From Valencia hispanica (lineage: Eukaryota > Chordata > Actinopteri > Cyprinodontiformes > Valenciidae), in the NCBI GenBank assembly GCA_963556495.2, contig OY747705.1, positions 3,056,501 to 3,120,500 of the forward strand: a stretch of 64,000 nucleotides of DNA, given 5' to 3'. A model generated the notes under the pieces. It saw only the letters and a program-made list of their open reading frames with translations, did no database searches and was not told the origin of the DNA. Within the stretch, counting starts at the first letter, position 1, and each line of letters begins with the position of its first letter. The position numbers were made by a program, and so were the translations under genes. Below are positions 1 through 14,200 of the stretch, piece by piece.

Positions 1-2297
1 TTTTGTCTGCTGTTGAACCTGAAAAATATCTAATATAAACTACATAGTGGTTGAGGTAATGAGATTGTTCAATGCTTTGTGATTATTAAATACCTGAACC
101 TAAATACCAAAGAATAATAAGACATAATGGAAATTAACTTAAACAGGTAGCGTACTTTTTTTTTTTTATTGACGAATCTTTGCCATTGAAAAATAGAAAA
201 TGAACTCTTATTAGATTTACAATTAGAAAACAAAATGTTCTGCAGTCCACTGCCATTTACTAAACAAGAAACTGTTATATTGCACACATTTTAAAATAAA
301 TGACAATAACAATTAAAAACAAGACCTTATTCACCCTTCTGCAAGATAAGACGTAGTAACCTGACAGTAGGGTACTCCCAGCAAAAAAAATAAGGAACCA
401 CCCCCCACCCTCCGCCTCATGCTTAATCAACCTAATCGACTTTAATTTAATGCACGTGTAAAACAAATGCACAGAAATGAATTATTTTTCTATAATAATT
501 AAATAGATTCAGCATCTTTCTTTGACAGAACTGCAGACTGCACAGATGGTACCTTCCCGAAGGAAAAAGTACTATAGCTTAGTAGGATACTGTATTAGAC
601 TTAATATTTGCTGTATACGATAAAGGATTTATGACCACTACATCCAATTGGTTGTAAGAGTCAGATCATTATTTATTAAAAGCTAGACATTTTAAATGAG
701 AATAAGAAAGAAAAGTATGTATTTGTGCCCCCCTTTTCCTGTTAATGCCCTACCTGGCCCCCGGGCAAAACTTTGCTAGAGGCGCCCCTGCACAGTTACC
801 AGCTGTCAGCTAGAAGATCCTGGTGTTATTCGTCTCTCAGAAACAGTTTATAACTTTCCTTCAACTCATTCATGTCACCTAAAAGGTAAACCTGTTTCTC
901 CATCAGCTGTTCAGCTCTGATGATTCAGTAAGAACATCTCCTGGTTTCATCTTCATGTTTCCATCTCACCACATATCCAAACCGATATCATGACCAGCAG
1001 CTGTTACGGCTGTGGCTCCAGCAAACATCAGAAAGTAATATTAAATCAATTCTAACAACAGTTTATCAAGCTTAAACGTGCCGCTGTTGTTTAGCACGAC
1101 ACCCACTGGTTTCCTCTATCTGCTAAAAGTTGTGATAAACAGAGACGGGACTGCGACAGAAAAGCCAATCAGCTGATCATTGATCAGTTTCATGATTGAA
1201 GGAGCAACAGGAGAGGGAGGGGAGCGAATGAGAGAAGACGAGGCAGCTGCGCAGCGTAAAGACACAGAATAACTCCACCTTTGTGTCTTTTCATTCTAGC
1301 TGAAGTACGGGACAAATCGCGTTCCTTCTCACCTTAATATGGAACGTGTAATATTTTCTCTGAATACGGGACGATTCAGTTTTTTACGGGACGGTTGGCA
1401 ACCTGAGCGCGGCAGCGGAGAGAGACTTACAACAGAAATCTGCAGCCAGGTTCCTCTCCCGCTACTTGCTGAGAACAGTGAGAAATACATTATGCTTTCA
1501 CATTGAACAAGTCGCCAAAAGTCTCTAGCAACACATGGAAAAGCTGCTAGATCTGTCACTAGTCACTTGTTAAAAAAAGCCGTTGCCAGGGGGGTCGGAA
1601 AAGTCGCTAAATATAGTGACAAAGTTGCCAAGTTGGCAACACTGCTCTGCATACAAGCTTGTTTCCCATCACCGTTTCTGATTGGCCAGCAAGCCAGGAA
1701 AGCGAGACTCAACCATTTTGATTGGAGAATAGGTTTTTCCCTCAAATATCAGGGGCAGGAAAAAAACTTCAGCCTCCTGAGGTTAGGTTATCGCAGGAGT
1801 TAAAACCTCAATATAGATGCGATAAAGGTTAATCGTGCAGCCCTAATTAAGACTGTCAAAAATCCAGTTGAGATTATTGAAATTAAAACACAGCAGGATG
1901 TTAACATTAAATCAAAGTCAGAAGCTATTCTTTAGAGATTCTGAATTTTTAACCTAGGGTTGGAATTATAAGGAATAAACTCTGAAACCTCAAACTATTT
2001 TTCATATACCATTTTATTTTCGATATTCAGCTGAAGCCGATATTATTAAAACCAAATTCCATACTTTTCATGACTGTGTAAGTGTGACATACACAGTCAT
2101 CCAGTGTGAAGTGACCAGAAACAGCTTCACTACCAGCAGGAAGGTATCTAAATAGACACTTAGCTGATGCTTCATAACTGATGCAGCTACAGTTGGTGAG
2201 AACCTACAGCTCAGAAGACACACCACCCTTACTAATCGTTACACGGGCAGGTTTCTTTCTGCTCCTACAACTACAGATGCTTGTGCCCCCCCCTTAC
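1..2297 (-). other. lmnb2 intron 4 (partial), with degraded repeat sequence
   Basis: No exon-like frame is present between the left edge and the exon 4 donor at 2296-2297, so lamin exon 5 must lie outside the window. About 1-735 is AT-rich with nothing recognised. About 740-1850 looks like old DNA-transposon debris: the text around 1380-1700 (gttggcaac words) resembles 6310-6430, and the stretch ends at about 1846 in a gcagcccta word like the hAT termini elsewhere in the window. Confidence 0.5.
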
Positions 2298-5200
2298 CTC
2301 TTCAAACATGTTCTTTCTGAACTCCAGCTCTTCACCGAGGGACTGACAGCGATTCTCCAGGTCCACACGCATCAGGGTCTCTGCCTCCAGCTGCCGCTTG
2401 GCCACACCATGGCTGTCTTCCGCCTGCACAGCATTCAGAACAGGAGGACATAAAACATCTGGAGATCTGAAGCTAAGGATGACCAGGACACAAAAATGCC
2501 CCTTTACCACTAGGGTCGGCTCGACCCAGGCCGTGTCGGCTCAGCACGGTGAAAGGTGAAAACAGCCAACAACTACCAGTTATACTTTGAATTTTACTAC
2601 AAAAATTACTGTCATCAATACTGATTCCATTAAAATCCTAAAAAAAAGCCGATATTTTTTGGGAACATTGATACAATATCAGGAAATAAAATATCGCGAT
2701 ATATTGGTGTATCGATATTTTCTTACATCCCTAGTAAATAGCATCCATTTCTGCAAAGTACTTCCAGTGCTTGAGCTCTGCCCCACACCGGCCGTTGTGG
2801 TCCTTGACAGCCTGATATTCACGCTTTCATTTTTTTTTTCTACCAGCAAAAGAGGCGTGATACTGCCATCAGTTTACCAGACCAATTAGTCCATAGGTGG
2901 GCGTGTTGGCTTCCCTCGGCCTGCTTCGGACTAAGACAGGTAGTCCAAAAAAGGGGTCGGGTCGGCCCAGACAAAGGTAGTGGAAATGTGCTAAATACTT
3001 GCTCACTCGACCCCATCAGAGTCCCTAGTGGAAAAGGGGCATTCCAGGAAGGTTAACATCAGACTGTCCAGGCTTCCTAACCTTGATAAGGCAATGCAAT
3101 TTTATTTGTATAGCACACTTTCAACAACAAGGTAATTCAAGGTGCTTTACATGATATGGGGAGAAAATAAAAATAGCAATAAAAAACACAGCATGACACG
3201 TAAAAACATTACTTAAAAGCAGACATGAATTTAGGATAAAGTAAAAACAGCAATAAAACATTAAACACGAAAAACATATGAAAACATTACTCAAATGCAG
3301 CTCTAAACAGATACGTTTTAGTTGTGATTTAAAAGAACTCTGTGTTTCAGCAGCTTTGCAGTTTTCTGGAAGTTTGCTCCAGATTAGAGGAGCATAGAAA
3401 CTGAAAGCAGCTTTTCCATGTTTGGTTCTGATTCTAGGAATGTTGAGTAAACTGGAATTAGAGGACCTGAGTGGTCTGGGGGGTTAGTATAGTAACAGTA
3501 GATCTTCAACATACTTTAATGCTAAGCCATTCAATGATTTATAAACTAGTAAAAGTATTCAGAAATCTGTTCTCTGAGCTACAGGGAGCCAGTGTAAGGA
3601 CTTTAGAACTGGGGTAATGTGCTCTACTTTTCTGGTTCTAGTGAGGAACACGAGCAGCAGCGTTCTGGATCAGCTGCAGCTTTCTAATTGACTTTTTAGG
3701 CAGACCTGTGAAGATGCTGTTGCAGTAATCAATCCGACTAAAGATAAACGCATGGATGAGTTTTTCGAGGTCCTGTTGCGACATCAGTCCTTTAATCCTA
3801 GAAATGTTCTTCAGGTGATACAAGGCTGACATTGTTATTGTCTTTATGTGACCCTGGAGGTTCAGGTCTGAGTCCATTACTACACCTAGATTTCTGGCCT
3901 GATCAGTGGTATTAACTGAAGCTGTGTGCTGACTGTTTATCGTTCCTCTTTAGGGCCAAAAATAAATTACTTCTGTTTTGTTTCTATTCAGCTGGAGGAA
4001 GTTATGACACATCCATCCATCGATTTGCTCGATGCATGTACTTAGCGTTTGGATGGGTTCAAAGTCACCTGGTGACATCGCAATGTAGAGCTGAGTATCA
4101 TCTGCATAGTTATGGTAGCTAATCTTATTGGTTGTTATAATCTAGGCTAGTGGGAGAATGTAGATATTAAATAAGAGGGGCCCCAGCATGGAGCCCTGGG
4201 GCACCCCGCATACGATTTCTGTCTGTACTGATGAAAAGTTTTCTATTGAAACAACGAAGTCCCTGTTCTTTAGGTAAGACTCGAACCAGCCAAGTACTGT
4301 ACCAGAGAGTCCGACCCAGCTCTCCAGTCGTTCTAGTAATATATCATGATCAACAGTGTCTAATGCTGCACTGAGGTCCAACAGAACCAGCACTGTGGTT
4401 CTACCACAGTCTGTATTTATGCGGATGTCATTGAAAACTTTGACCAGGGCAGTCTCGGTGCTGTGATGAGCATGGAAACCAGACTGAAAAACATCAAAGC
4501 GGTTGGTCATTGTTATGAAGCAATTTAACTGCTGAAACTGCTTTTTCAATAATTTTACTGATGAATGGAAGATTAGAAATTGGCCTGTAGTTCTGCATTA
4601 ACGTGTTATCCAGATTATTCTTCTTTAGCAGTGGTTTAATAACTGCTGTTTTTAAAGCCTGAGGGAAGAGAACTTACAGGAGGGATGAGTTCACTATTTG
4701 ATTTAGATCAGACACAATGACAAGGAAAACTTTCTTAAGGAAAACTGTGGGTAGGATATCAAGACAGCAAGAGGAAGAGCTTAATTGGTTAGTGATTTCT
4801 TCTAGGTTTATTTGGTTTAATTCATAGAATTCTGACAATTACCCCCCATTGTTGTTGATTGGGGATGGCACTGGTAGTGGGTTCGGTACTGAGGTACAGA
4901 CTGACAGTTCAATTGTTAGAATCTTTTCAGTGAAAAAGTTGGCAAAATCATTGCAGGCCCTGGTACAATTTTGTTCAGGGGCTACTGGAGGAATATGTTT
5001 CATGGCCTTGCTGATGATACCCTACTACCCTGTTAACTAGCATGCACACCTGCAGATTCAGCCATGTTGGTGAACAATATGGACAACCAACCAGAAACAG
5101 TTTTTATAGCTGATAAGAACAATAAAGCATTCTCCAACAGTGGAGGATTATAACAGTTGACACTAAGGAGACATTTAACCTTCATATCAAACCCCCAGTC

Positions 5201-8200
5201 AGTCGTGGCAGATGGCCGCTCGTACTGAGCCGGGTTCTGGTTCTGCTGGAGGTTTCTTCTTGTTAAAGGGGAGGTTTTCCTCTCCACTGTCGCTACATGC
5301 TTGCTCAGTGTGATGGATTGCTGTGAAGTCAACAACAACGTAGGTGTCTACTGTTGCTACATGTTCGTTCTGGAGGAGTGAATGCTGCAAGTCAATGACT
5401 TGATCTGCTGAGATTCCTTCAATTCAATTCAATTCAGTTTATTTATATAGCGCCAATTCACAACAGATGTCATCTCAAGGCACTTAACAAGAAGTCATTT
5501 CAATACAATTATACAAACATTCCAATCAGTTAAAAAGTTTCCTATTTAAGGAATCCCAGCAGATTGCGTCAGTCATTGGCGTGAGGTTGGGCAGATTTCC
5601 AACCACAGCAATCCTTCAGCAATCCCTCATACTGAGCAAGCATGTAGCGACAGTGGAGAGGAAAAACTCCCCTTTAACAGGAAGAAACCTCCAACAGAAC
5701 CAGGCTCAGTAGGAGCGGCCATCTGCCACGACCGTCTGGGGGTTTGAGAAGACAGAGCAGAGACACAGAAGGAACAGAAGATCCGATATAAGAGAACTTT
5801 CTATGTTACAGAAAGGAAAAAGTTGATAACAGGACACAGTGGATCTTCAGTTACTGAGAGGATCATTCCAGTCGATGACCCCCGTCCAACAGGGCATTCC
5901 TTAAATAGAAAACTTTTAAACTGATTGAAATAATGAACTGAAGGATTAATTGGAATGCATGTATGATTAAATTAAAATGATTGAAAATGAAATTATTGTA
6001 AAGAGATGACAAGTGTTGTGAATTGGCGTTATATAAATTAAATTGAAATATTATGAGTGGGGTGTCAAATAATTGCGTTAATTGCGATCATTTAATTACA
6101 GCCATATTTAGCATGCTATGTTTTTTAATCGCGTCAATCTAATTTCTCATCTTTAATTTTACAGTTTCTTCTTGCGAGTTCCCTTTAAATAAAACCCGTT
6201 TTATGCACTGGGCTTCTCGTGCTTGAGTTGTTCGCAGTTAACCGCAACCTAAGGTGGACATCGGTTGGCTGTAAACTCATCAGAAGATGACGGGCTTTCA
6301 TCGTGGTGGGAAGGGCGAGGTGAGTTGCCGAATGTGTTGCCAACTTTGCTATACTTGGCAAGTTTTTAGACCCCTCTAGTGATTCTTTCCAAAAAAAAAA
6401 AAAAAACAACTAGCGGCAAATCTAGCAATTTTTTTTATGGGGTTATTGGAAACTAGGGCTGGACGATATAGAAAAAGAGCATATTGATAAAGGGAATAGT
6501 CATATATTTTAAGTGCCTCCCCGTTCATTTTGTTATTCTTCAATGAACTAATTTTAACCAAGAATTAAAGTAATTCATTTTCAAACACCTCTTTTTACCA
6601 TAAATAAGTTTGTAAGACACAGAAACAAATCAAGAGACCTGTAACATCAGTAAATACAAAGAAAAGTAATATTAACCATTATATTAAAGATTTTTTAATT
6701 GTTAGTAATTTAAACTAAAGGCTTATCTTGATGCTTTTTAATCTTTTAAACATGTTATGAAACTTTATAATATTAATGGGTGAAACCTTTGGTTTAGTTT
6801 GTCAATAAAGCTTATTCTAATTCATTTCAGCCAGCTGGGCTATCCAACCCTGTTGTGCTTTTTAAAGCGTTTTTCGCTTCTGAGGACCGGGGACAGAACC
6901 GAGGGGGACATTTTAAAAGCCACAGATGTTGTTAGCAGCGACCTGGCTAAGTTTCCTGTGTCTCTCTGTAACGGATTTGCAGCGAGCCGGGAGAGGGGAA
7001 TCCTGCTTAAGACAACTGATCGTAGTATTTTATTTGGTTTATTATTGTTGGTTTAGTGTTTTAGTGCGTCGAGGATCGGTTCAAAACGGGATGCAACCTT
7101 TACCTGAGTCATTGAAACATTTATCCGGAACAACTTCCTCCGCTGCTCCCTTGCTGTGACATCTGACCGACGAGAAGTTACGGCGATGGTTCGCTTAGGG
7201 ACTATCAAAAAATTCTGTTTCCGCTCAAATAATTTCATCCTTTTTGTGTTTTGAAAGGAGAGAGGGGAGGCTGACAGAGCTGCCTATCAGCGGTAATGAT
7301 TTGTTTGGAGTAAGTAATAATTGTTGTATTAAGCTACCTGATAGGCTATAATGAAAAAATGAGGGAAAACTTTTTTTTTCTATCGAACTTTTTTTTCAAA
7401 CCCCTTTTTTTTCCTCTATCGCACCATACGTCTATCGATCGATATATGTTGCTATCGAATTATCGTCCAGCCCTATTGGAAACTTTTGGGTGAAGCATGT
7501 AACATTGTTACTCTTGTCACCGAGCAGCCGGGCGCTCTCCCATCTCAGAGCTCACAGCAGGCAATCAAAAATAATGTGCATATTACGTGTTGTTTTAACC
7601 CATAACACAGTTGGACTCAGAGAAGAAATTTACCCCATGAATCGCGCATGCTCGAAGCAGAAGGTTCCAGGCGCCACTTGGGACTAGTCACAAAAACAGC
7701 AGAATGTAAATGACTGGGACTGCATCTGTTCTAGTATGTTAAATACAATAAATGACTTCATAAAGCCAGTTTTTTTTTATTTATTACATGTATCAAACTT
7801 TTGTTCCACCACAATAATGTAATGAATTTAAAAGAAATAACCTCAAGATGAGGGCTTTTCTCAGCAATTGTTAGGTGAGATAAAAAAAGAGATTAATTAG
7901 ATTAATTAATTACAAATCATAATTAATCTCAAAGTATTTTTAATCTCATGACAGCACAAATTATGAGATGATGACTCATTGCTTCTAATGATAAAATGCT
8001 GCATGTTGATCAGGTCATCGAGACAAAACGATCAGGAGGGGAAAAAAATTCAATAGAAACTGTGTATAGAAATGAAGATAGATATAGTTATAGATAGCTT
8101 ACACTGGAGAACTATAATATGGCATGATGACCACTATCAGTATTTACAGGATATAGATAGTGTGGAATTGGTAACCATGGTAAAAATACAGAGGATGTAG

Positions 8201-11200
8201 TATTTACTTCCTCATAGTAGTTTTGGAGTTGAACTGGATCATTTTACTTTCAGTTCTACTTTTTCAAATATTTTCTAAATGTATTCATTAAATTTGTCTG
8301 AAATTTTCATTTGCCACATTGATATGACTTATTTTATGTTGAGTTTTCTTCCCCTTCTGTTAACATTTATAATGTAGAGGTTGACCAATAAGGCCTTTTA
8401 TAGCGTTCAGTAATTTTCAGTACCTTTTCAATAAATTGTCTGTTAATGAGATGCATGGCTGTGCTCTTCCAGTTGAGTTTCAGGGCTGCTGCGTGAGGGG
8501 AGCTGCTTGTGAGTTCTCTGACTCGGGAGAAGAGTGGAGGTTAGTACCGCTAGTTGGGTTTGGTGAATACGTGCTTCATGTTGGATCAACCCCAAAATTT
8601 AATAAATTATCCCAGGTCCCATTGCGGACATTTACTGAAAATGTCATCAAAATCCGTCCATAACTTTTTGAGTTATGTTGCTAACAGAAAATCTTACATG
8701 TCCCGTCTTTCTGTGTAAATATCTCATGTTACAAAATGAAAACGTACGGCTTATATTCAGGTGTGCCCTATATATGTATAAAATTTATTTTCTTTTAAAA
8801 TGTAGCTGGTGTGGCTTATATTTAGGTGCGCACAATAGTCCAAAAATTATGGTATTTGTTTTTTTTAATCTATTTTTTATCCTGCGATCAGAACTTTGTC
8901 CTTTCTTTCACATGAAACCTGTGCAGTAAAAGGCTGAAGGGATCCGGTTGAAGGAGGTTCATTCTGTAGCACCTTTGTCCATCAGGGAGGACACATTCTA
9001 GGAGAACAAATCTCTAAGCAGTATACTCTTTCTGCAGAGTCATCTCAACTAAGAGAGACGTTCAAATGACTCATTTTAGGTTATTTGTGTGTTCCGAGTC
9101 AGTAGTTTTAGAAATGTTCAACAAGTCCAAATATAGCCTATTCTTATATTTCTCAGGGATTTCAGATAAAGCTTTAGTTCATATTTAAGGTGATAGTGCA
9201 GCATGTTGGTGAGTCCAGGTAGGTTTGGACACAAAGGCTGTAGGCGCATCAGCTAACTATTAGATACTGTAATGCTCTTTTTACAGTTCTTAGTAAAACC
9301 TCCCTTGAATGACTTCAAGTTGTTCAAAATGCCGCTGCCAGGCTTTGACCAAGTCCTCCAGATTTTCACCAGCAACTCCAACCCTGATGAAACTACGCTG
9401 GGTTCCAGTTTATTTCAGAATGCATTTAAGATTGTTTTATTGACACGGAGAGCTCTTCATAGACAAGTACCGGACTAGATAAGAGGGAATCTGCATATAT
9501 ATGTTCCTAGCAGGTCCCTGAGGTCTGCTAACAGTTCCTCACATAAAAATGAAGACAAAGGGAGAGAGAGTTTTCTGCTCAGTGACCCCAGGACTTTGGT
9601 GGACTCCATGGTCTCTTTTAAAGGCTAGTTATTGACATCTCTTTAGAAAATGCCCTTTTCTTAACTGCCTATTGTGTATGTTAATGTGAATCTGGTTTCT
9701 GTAAAGCACCTTGTGATTCCTATATCTTGAAATAATCTCTAAAAATAACATTTTACTTACAAACTAGCAAAATGCTTTGCTGCAAAATGAAAGGTTCTGC
9801 ATGATTGGATCTAAAAATAAAATCAAATGGTCTTGAAGAGAAGAGGTCTTACTGTTTTCACTGATTATGTTATGAACATATGTGTTATGAACATGCACAC
9901 TTTTAACCACTGTCCTCTGGGGTCTAACTGTGGCTCTGGGACCGACCAAAGGGTGCAAGGTAGGCCTGGGGCGGTAACCAGATTACCCCCATACCGCGGT
10001 CACGTGACTGACGCCCATCGCGGGTCTGAGCGTCTCACCCCCCCCCCCAAAAAAGAAAAAGCCCTGCACACGTGTGTGAGCGCAACTTTTTGTGATGCAT
10101 AACATTTCATGTGGCTTTCTAGCCTTATCCTACGATCTGTGTAATGTTTTTTACTTTTGGATTTAATATGCACACGTGAAAGCATAACATGTGTGACGTA
10201 CAGCGTGTCAGAACTGCCGAGAGCAGAGCCACAGGTGAAAATAAAATGAAAAAGCAACCACCCTGAGCAGGCGAGGTGCAGGCATCTTTGAGCCGTGGTC
10301 CCAGGACCTGGCCACAGCGGAGGCGCAGAGGGAATGTTCCAACCGGAGAATTGGGACCGGCAAGCCGTGGATGCATGCACAAATAAAGTCAGTCCCCCAG
10401 TAGAGAAGAATGGGAAGACAAAATTTATATATCGGGGCCGAAGCCTTCTCTGTGCGTAAAAATGCCGAAGCAGGAACCACGGTGCGCTCCTCTCCTGGAT
10501 AAGTTGTTGCAGGACGCGTTCTGCCTTCACCACAGACAGAGCCGCCTTTGACACATAGGCGCGGCCGTAGTTTGGCCTCAAGGTACAGCTCGTTATGTAC
10601 ACGAGCAGGGTACAGCCGTGGCGCAGAGGCAGATAGATATAAATGTATATATGTTTATGGGTATATCCCAAAGCCGCGGGAATTTGTTGATTACCGACTG
10701 CAGTAAGAAAAAATGCAAACCGGCACAGCCCTAGTGCAAGGCATGCTGGGATGATATATATGGTGATCTAAAGCTGATTGGGACATTTTATCTCACCTTT
10801 TGCTTCTGTAGAGACATTTGTACAGAGACAAGCTGTTTATCAACTGAAACTACACATCCTCAGATTTACTCCACAGGTCGGTGGTTTTCAACCCTGCACC
10901 TCAACGCACACTGCCCAGCATGTTTTAGATGTTTCCCTGCTTCAGCACACCTGATTTCAGTTGCTGGCTGATTGACAGACTTCTGCTGAACTGCAGTCAT
11001 CTGAAGCAGGTAAACACATCTAAAACATGCAGGGCAGTGCCACAGGTTTCATTGGCAGAGACCCACACAGTACCCACCTTGGTCAGCTGGTTCTTCACAT
11101 CAGCAAGTTCTGAAGTGAGTGCAGCGTTCTGACTTAGAGCAGTAGACAGAGCTGCTTCACTCTTATTCAGCTGCCCTTCCAATCCGTTGGCCCTGGACAA

Positions 11201-14200
11201 CGCTGCTGCAAGATCACTATCCTTTTTTTTGGCACTGAAAGCACAAAAGAGTCAAAGATCACCTCCACTGGTCACAGAAAGCTTTACTCACCTTTCAACA
11301 TGTTCACAAACAGGGCTGCATAAAATATCTACATCACAGTATCACCACACACACACACAACATCAGTGCTGGCTGAAAACAACAATAAGTCCTGTGCCCT
11401 ATGATTAATACAGCTGAATATGTTTTATCCTGCTTGGCTGCAATGCCCTGTTGGACAGGAGGCATCGACTGGGATGTTCACAGTAACTGAACATCCACCG
11501 TGTCATGTTATCAACTTTTTACTTTCTGTAACATAAAAAGTTCTCTTATATCAGATCTTCTGTTCCTTCTGCTCTGTCTTCTCAAACCCCTAGACGGTCG
11601 TGGCAGATGACCGCTCCTACTGAGCCTGGTTCTGTTGGAGGTTTCTTCCTGTTAAAGGGGAGTTTTTCCTCTCCACCGTCGCTACATTCTTGCTCAGTAT
11701 GAGGGATTGCTGAAGGATTGCTGTGGTTGGAAAGTCTGCATCAACGGGGCCCAACCTCACGCCAATGACTGACGCAATCTGCTGGGATTCCTTAAATAGG
11801 AAACTTTTTAACTGATTGGAATGTTTGTATAAATGTATTGAAATGACTTCTTGTTAAGTGCCTTGAGATGACATCTGTTGTGAATCGGCACTATATAAAT
11901 TAAGTGAATTGAATTGTATAATACCATCTGGTTGTTTCACTGCCAAAACAGCAGATCCAACGTTTTCCAACTGAACCAGGGTGCCGTTTGATAAACTACT
12001 TACTGTACGTGGGGTCTGTGTCTGTAACACACCCAGAGCAGAGAGACACCAGCATGGTATAGCTCAGGATGAATTTATCACCAGCCACATAATTTGACCA
12101 AGATTGTTGCCTGGCGACCCTCTGATCATCACTCACCTCCGGGTGGCTTCATCCAGGTCAGCCTGGACCTTCCCCAGATCAATCTGAAGCTTCGCTCGGT
12201 CTTTAGCCGTTTCATCCAAAACCCGTCGAGCATCAGCTAACTCTGCCTCATACAGAGCCTTCAAGCCGGTCACCTAGAGACACAAGAGAAGAGCAGCGGT
12301 GAACGGAGGAACAAACTCTCTTCACTCAGAGTACTGATGGCAGCTTACTTGTAGTGCTTCTGGTTGACAAGAGGTATAAAAACTGATCCCAGCCCAGCGG
12401 CCGACCCCATTAGACCCACAGTAGCAATATCACATTCCATGAAATGATCTGAAAACGACCAATTGGCCGTCCTCATAGAAATGCTAATAGATAAAAGGAA
12501 CCAAGTAAGCAAAACTTTAAGAAATCATATTGAGGAGTTACTAGTAGAACACTCTGATGTTTAGTTTGTTAGGAAATATTGATCAAGTTTTACTAAGATC
12601 TCGTTATGTCTGTGTTGTATTTGTCCAACAGTGGGACAGATTAGTGGCTAAAACTGCCTGAACGCCTGACATCCGGACCCTGCACTGCTCCTGTACCCCA
12701 CCTATGGACTAATTGACTCAGAATTATAAAGAATGCCCTGACTATCTCACAGTACATGTAGACCTTCCAGCACAGCATGACCCATGCTGTGGTCCATGCC
12801 TGGCTCCTTAACCAGCAACAATGCTAAGCTCTGAAAATGTCCAGAAAGGACAGAATGAGCAGGAAAACTGCTCAGGCACAGCCTGGTAACAAGCAGCTAC
12901 TACTAATTGCTTTTTTATATACATTTCACCGTTTATAATACCTTGGACCTGCATCATGTTGAACATGACACCAGGAAGCAGGAATGTATGCTCAGAGGAG
13001 ATGTGAGCTACCTGAGCAAGCTCATGGGTGCAGACAGCGTGATAAAGGGGACCGCTCCCTGCATCTGACCATGTCCTCAGACCGATTCTAGGCTCAGCCA
13101 GGAAATATCAGCTGTTCATTACAGACCATCTACTCATGATGGGAATCAAAACGCTCGTCAACATAGAAAAACTGTTTTATACAGAAAACATTACAATGAG
13201 GGCTGGGCTAGATGGTTTAAAAATAAAATCTCCAGATTTCTCATACCAAATCTGATTTTAACCCTTCCTCCTCTTCTTCATAAAGCATTTTCATAGAAAT
13301 ATGACAATTGTTTGAATAAATTATGTGGAAAACTATTAACCTTTCAGTTGAATCCATGAACATTTTTCACTTCCTCCTTATATCATTCAAACAGCTAGAG
13401 AACAAATACAGACAGACAGTCTCATCCAGTCTGTGAAAAACCTTCCCAAAATAAAATAATAAAAAGTCTTAAGCTGTACAGCGGTGGCCTGATACACGGA
13501 CCAGATCTGGGCCCTGGCTCACCCAACAGCAGCAGTGTACACCCACCCACTCCTGGCAGACAGAAACACACCCAGGCTGCTTCTACACCAACAAGCAGTT
13601 CTGAGTTTAACAATCAAGTCCATAAATCAGCTCAAAAAGCTGAATTACAGGCTTTGACCAACAACTGTTTTCAGCCAGTTTGTTATTCAGCTGGTAACAA
13701 CAGACTGGTTCAGAGATGAACCATCTGTCCATCCTGGAAGGAAACGCCCTAAAGTGGAAGAAATCATCTCCCTCACTTTAGGTCAGGCACCTCCACAGAC
13801 AGGAGCAAAGGACCCACTGTGTCCAACATTAACAGGCCATGTCTGCAACCTGTTGATCAGGATCCCCTGATTATTATAAGAGATGCTTGCGAAGAACAAA
13901 GATATGGCTCCAAAGGAACTAAAAGTAATCCATAAATACCTCTTAAAACTAGTTTGTTATTTACAGCATTCCCTCTAGATTTTATTTAAGTTAGTTCAAT
14001 CACCACTCTGGCTGTCTGATTAGATAATAACCTTCATTAATTAAAAACACACACACACAAGTATAATAATCCAGCTGGATATTCCTGATCAATGTCACCA
14101 CAAAAATAGAAACCATCCTGCATCAGGACACATTTCAGCTAACTAACAGTAACAAAGTAAAACGCGCCTCTTCAAACGCGTCTGATTCAGTGTGTGTGTG

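Noticed and set aside
2488..3050. Target duplication of the MITE (ccagga words on both sides)
   Set aside because: The matching words are not at equal positions next to the inverted termini, so they are not accepted as a duplication.
10000..10671. 223-codon minus-strand frame
   Set aside because: It lies wholly inside a GC-rich hAT element, has no transposase or other domain, and GC-rich DNA yields long chance frames.
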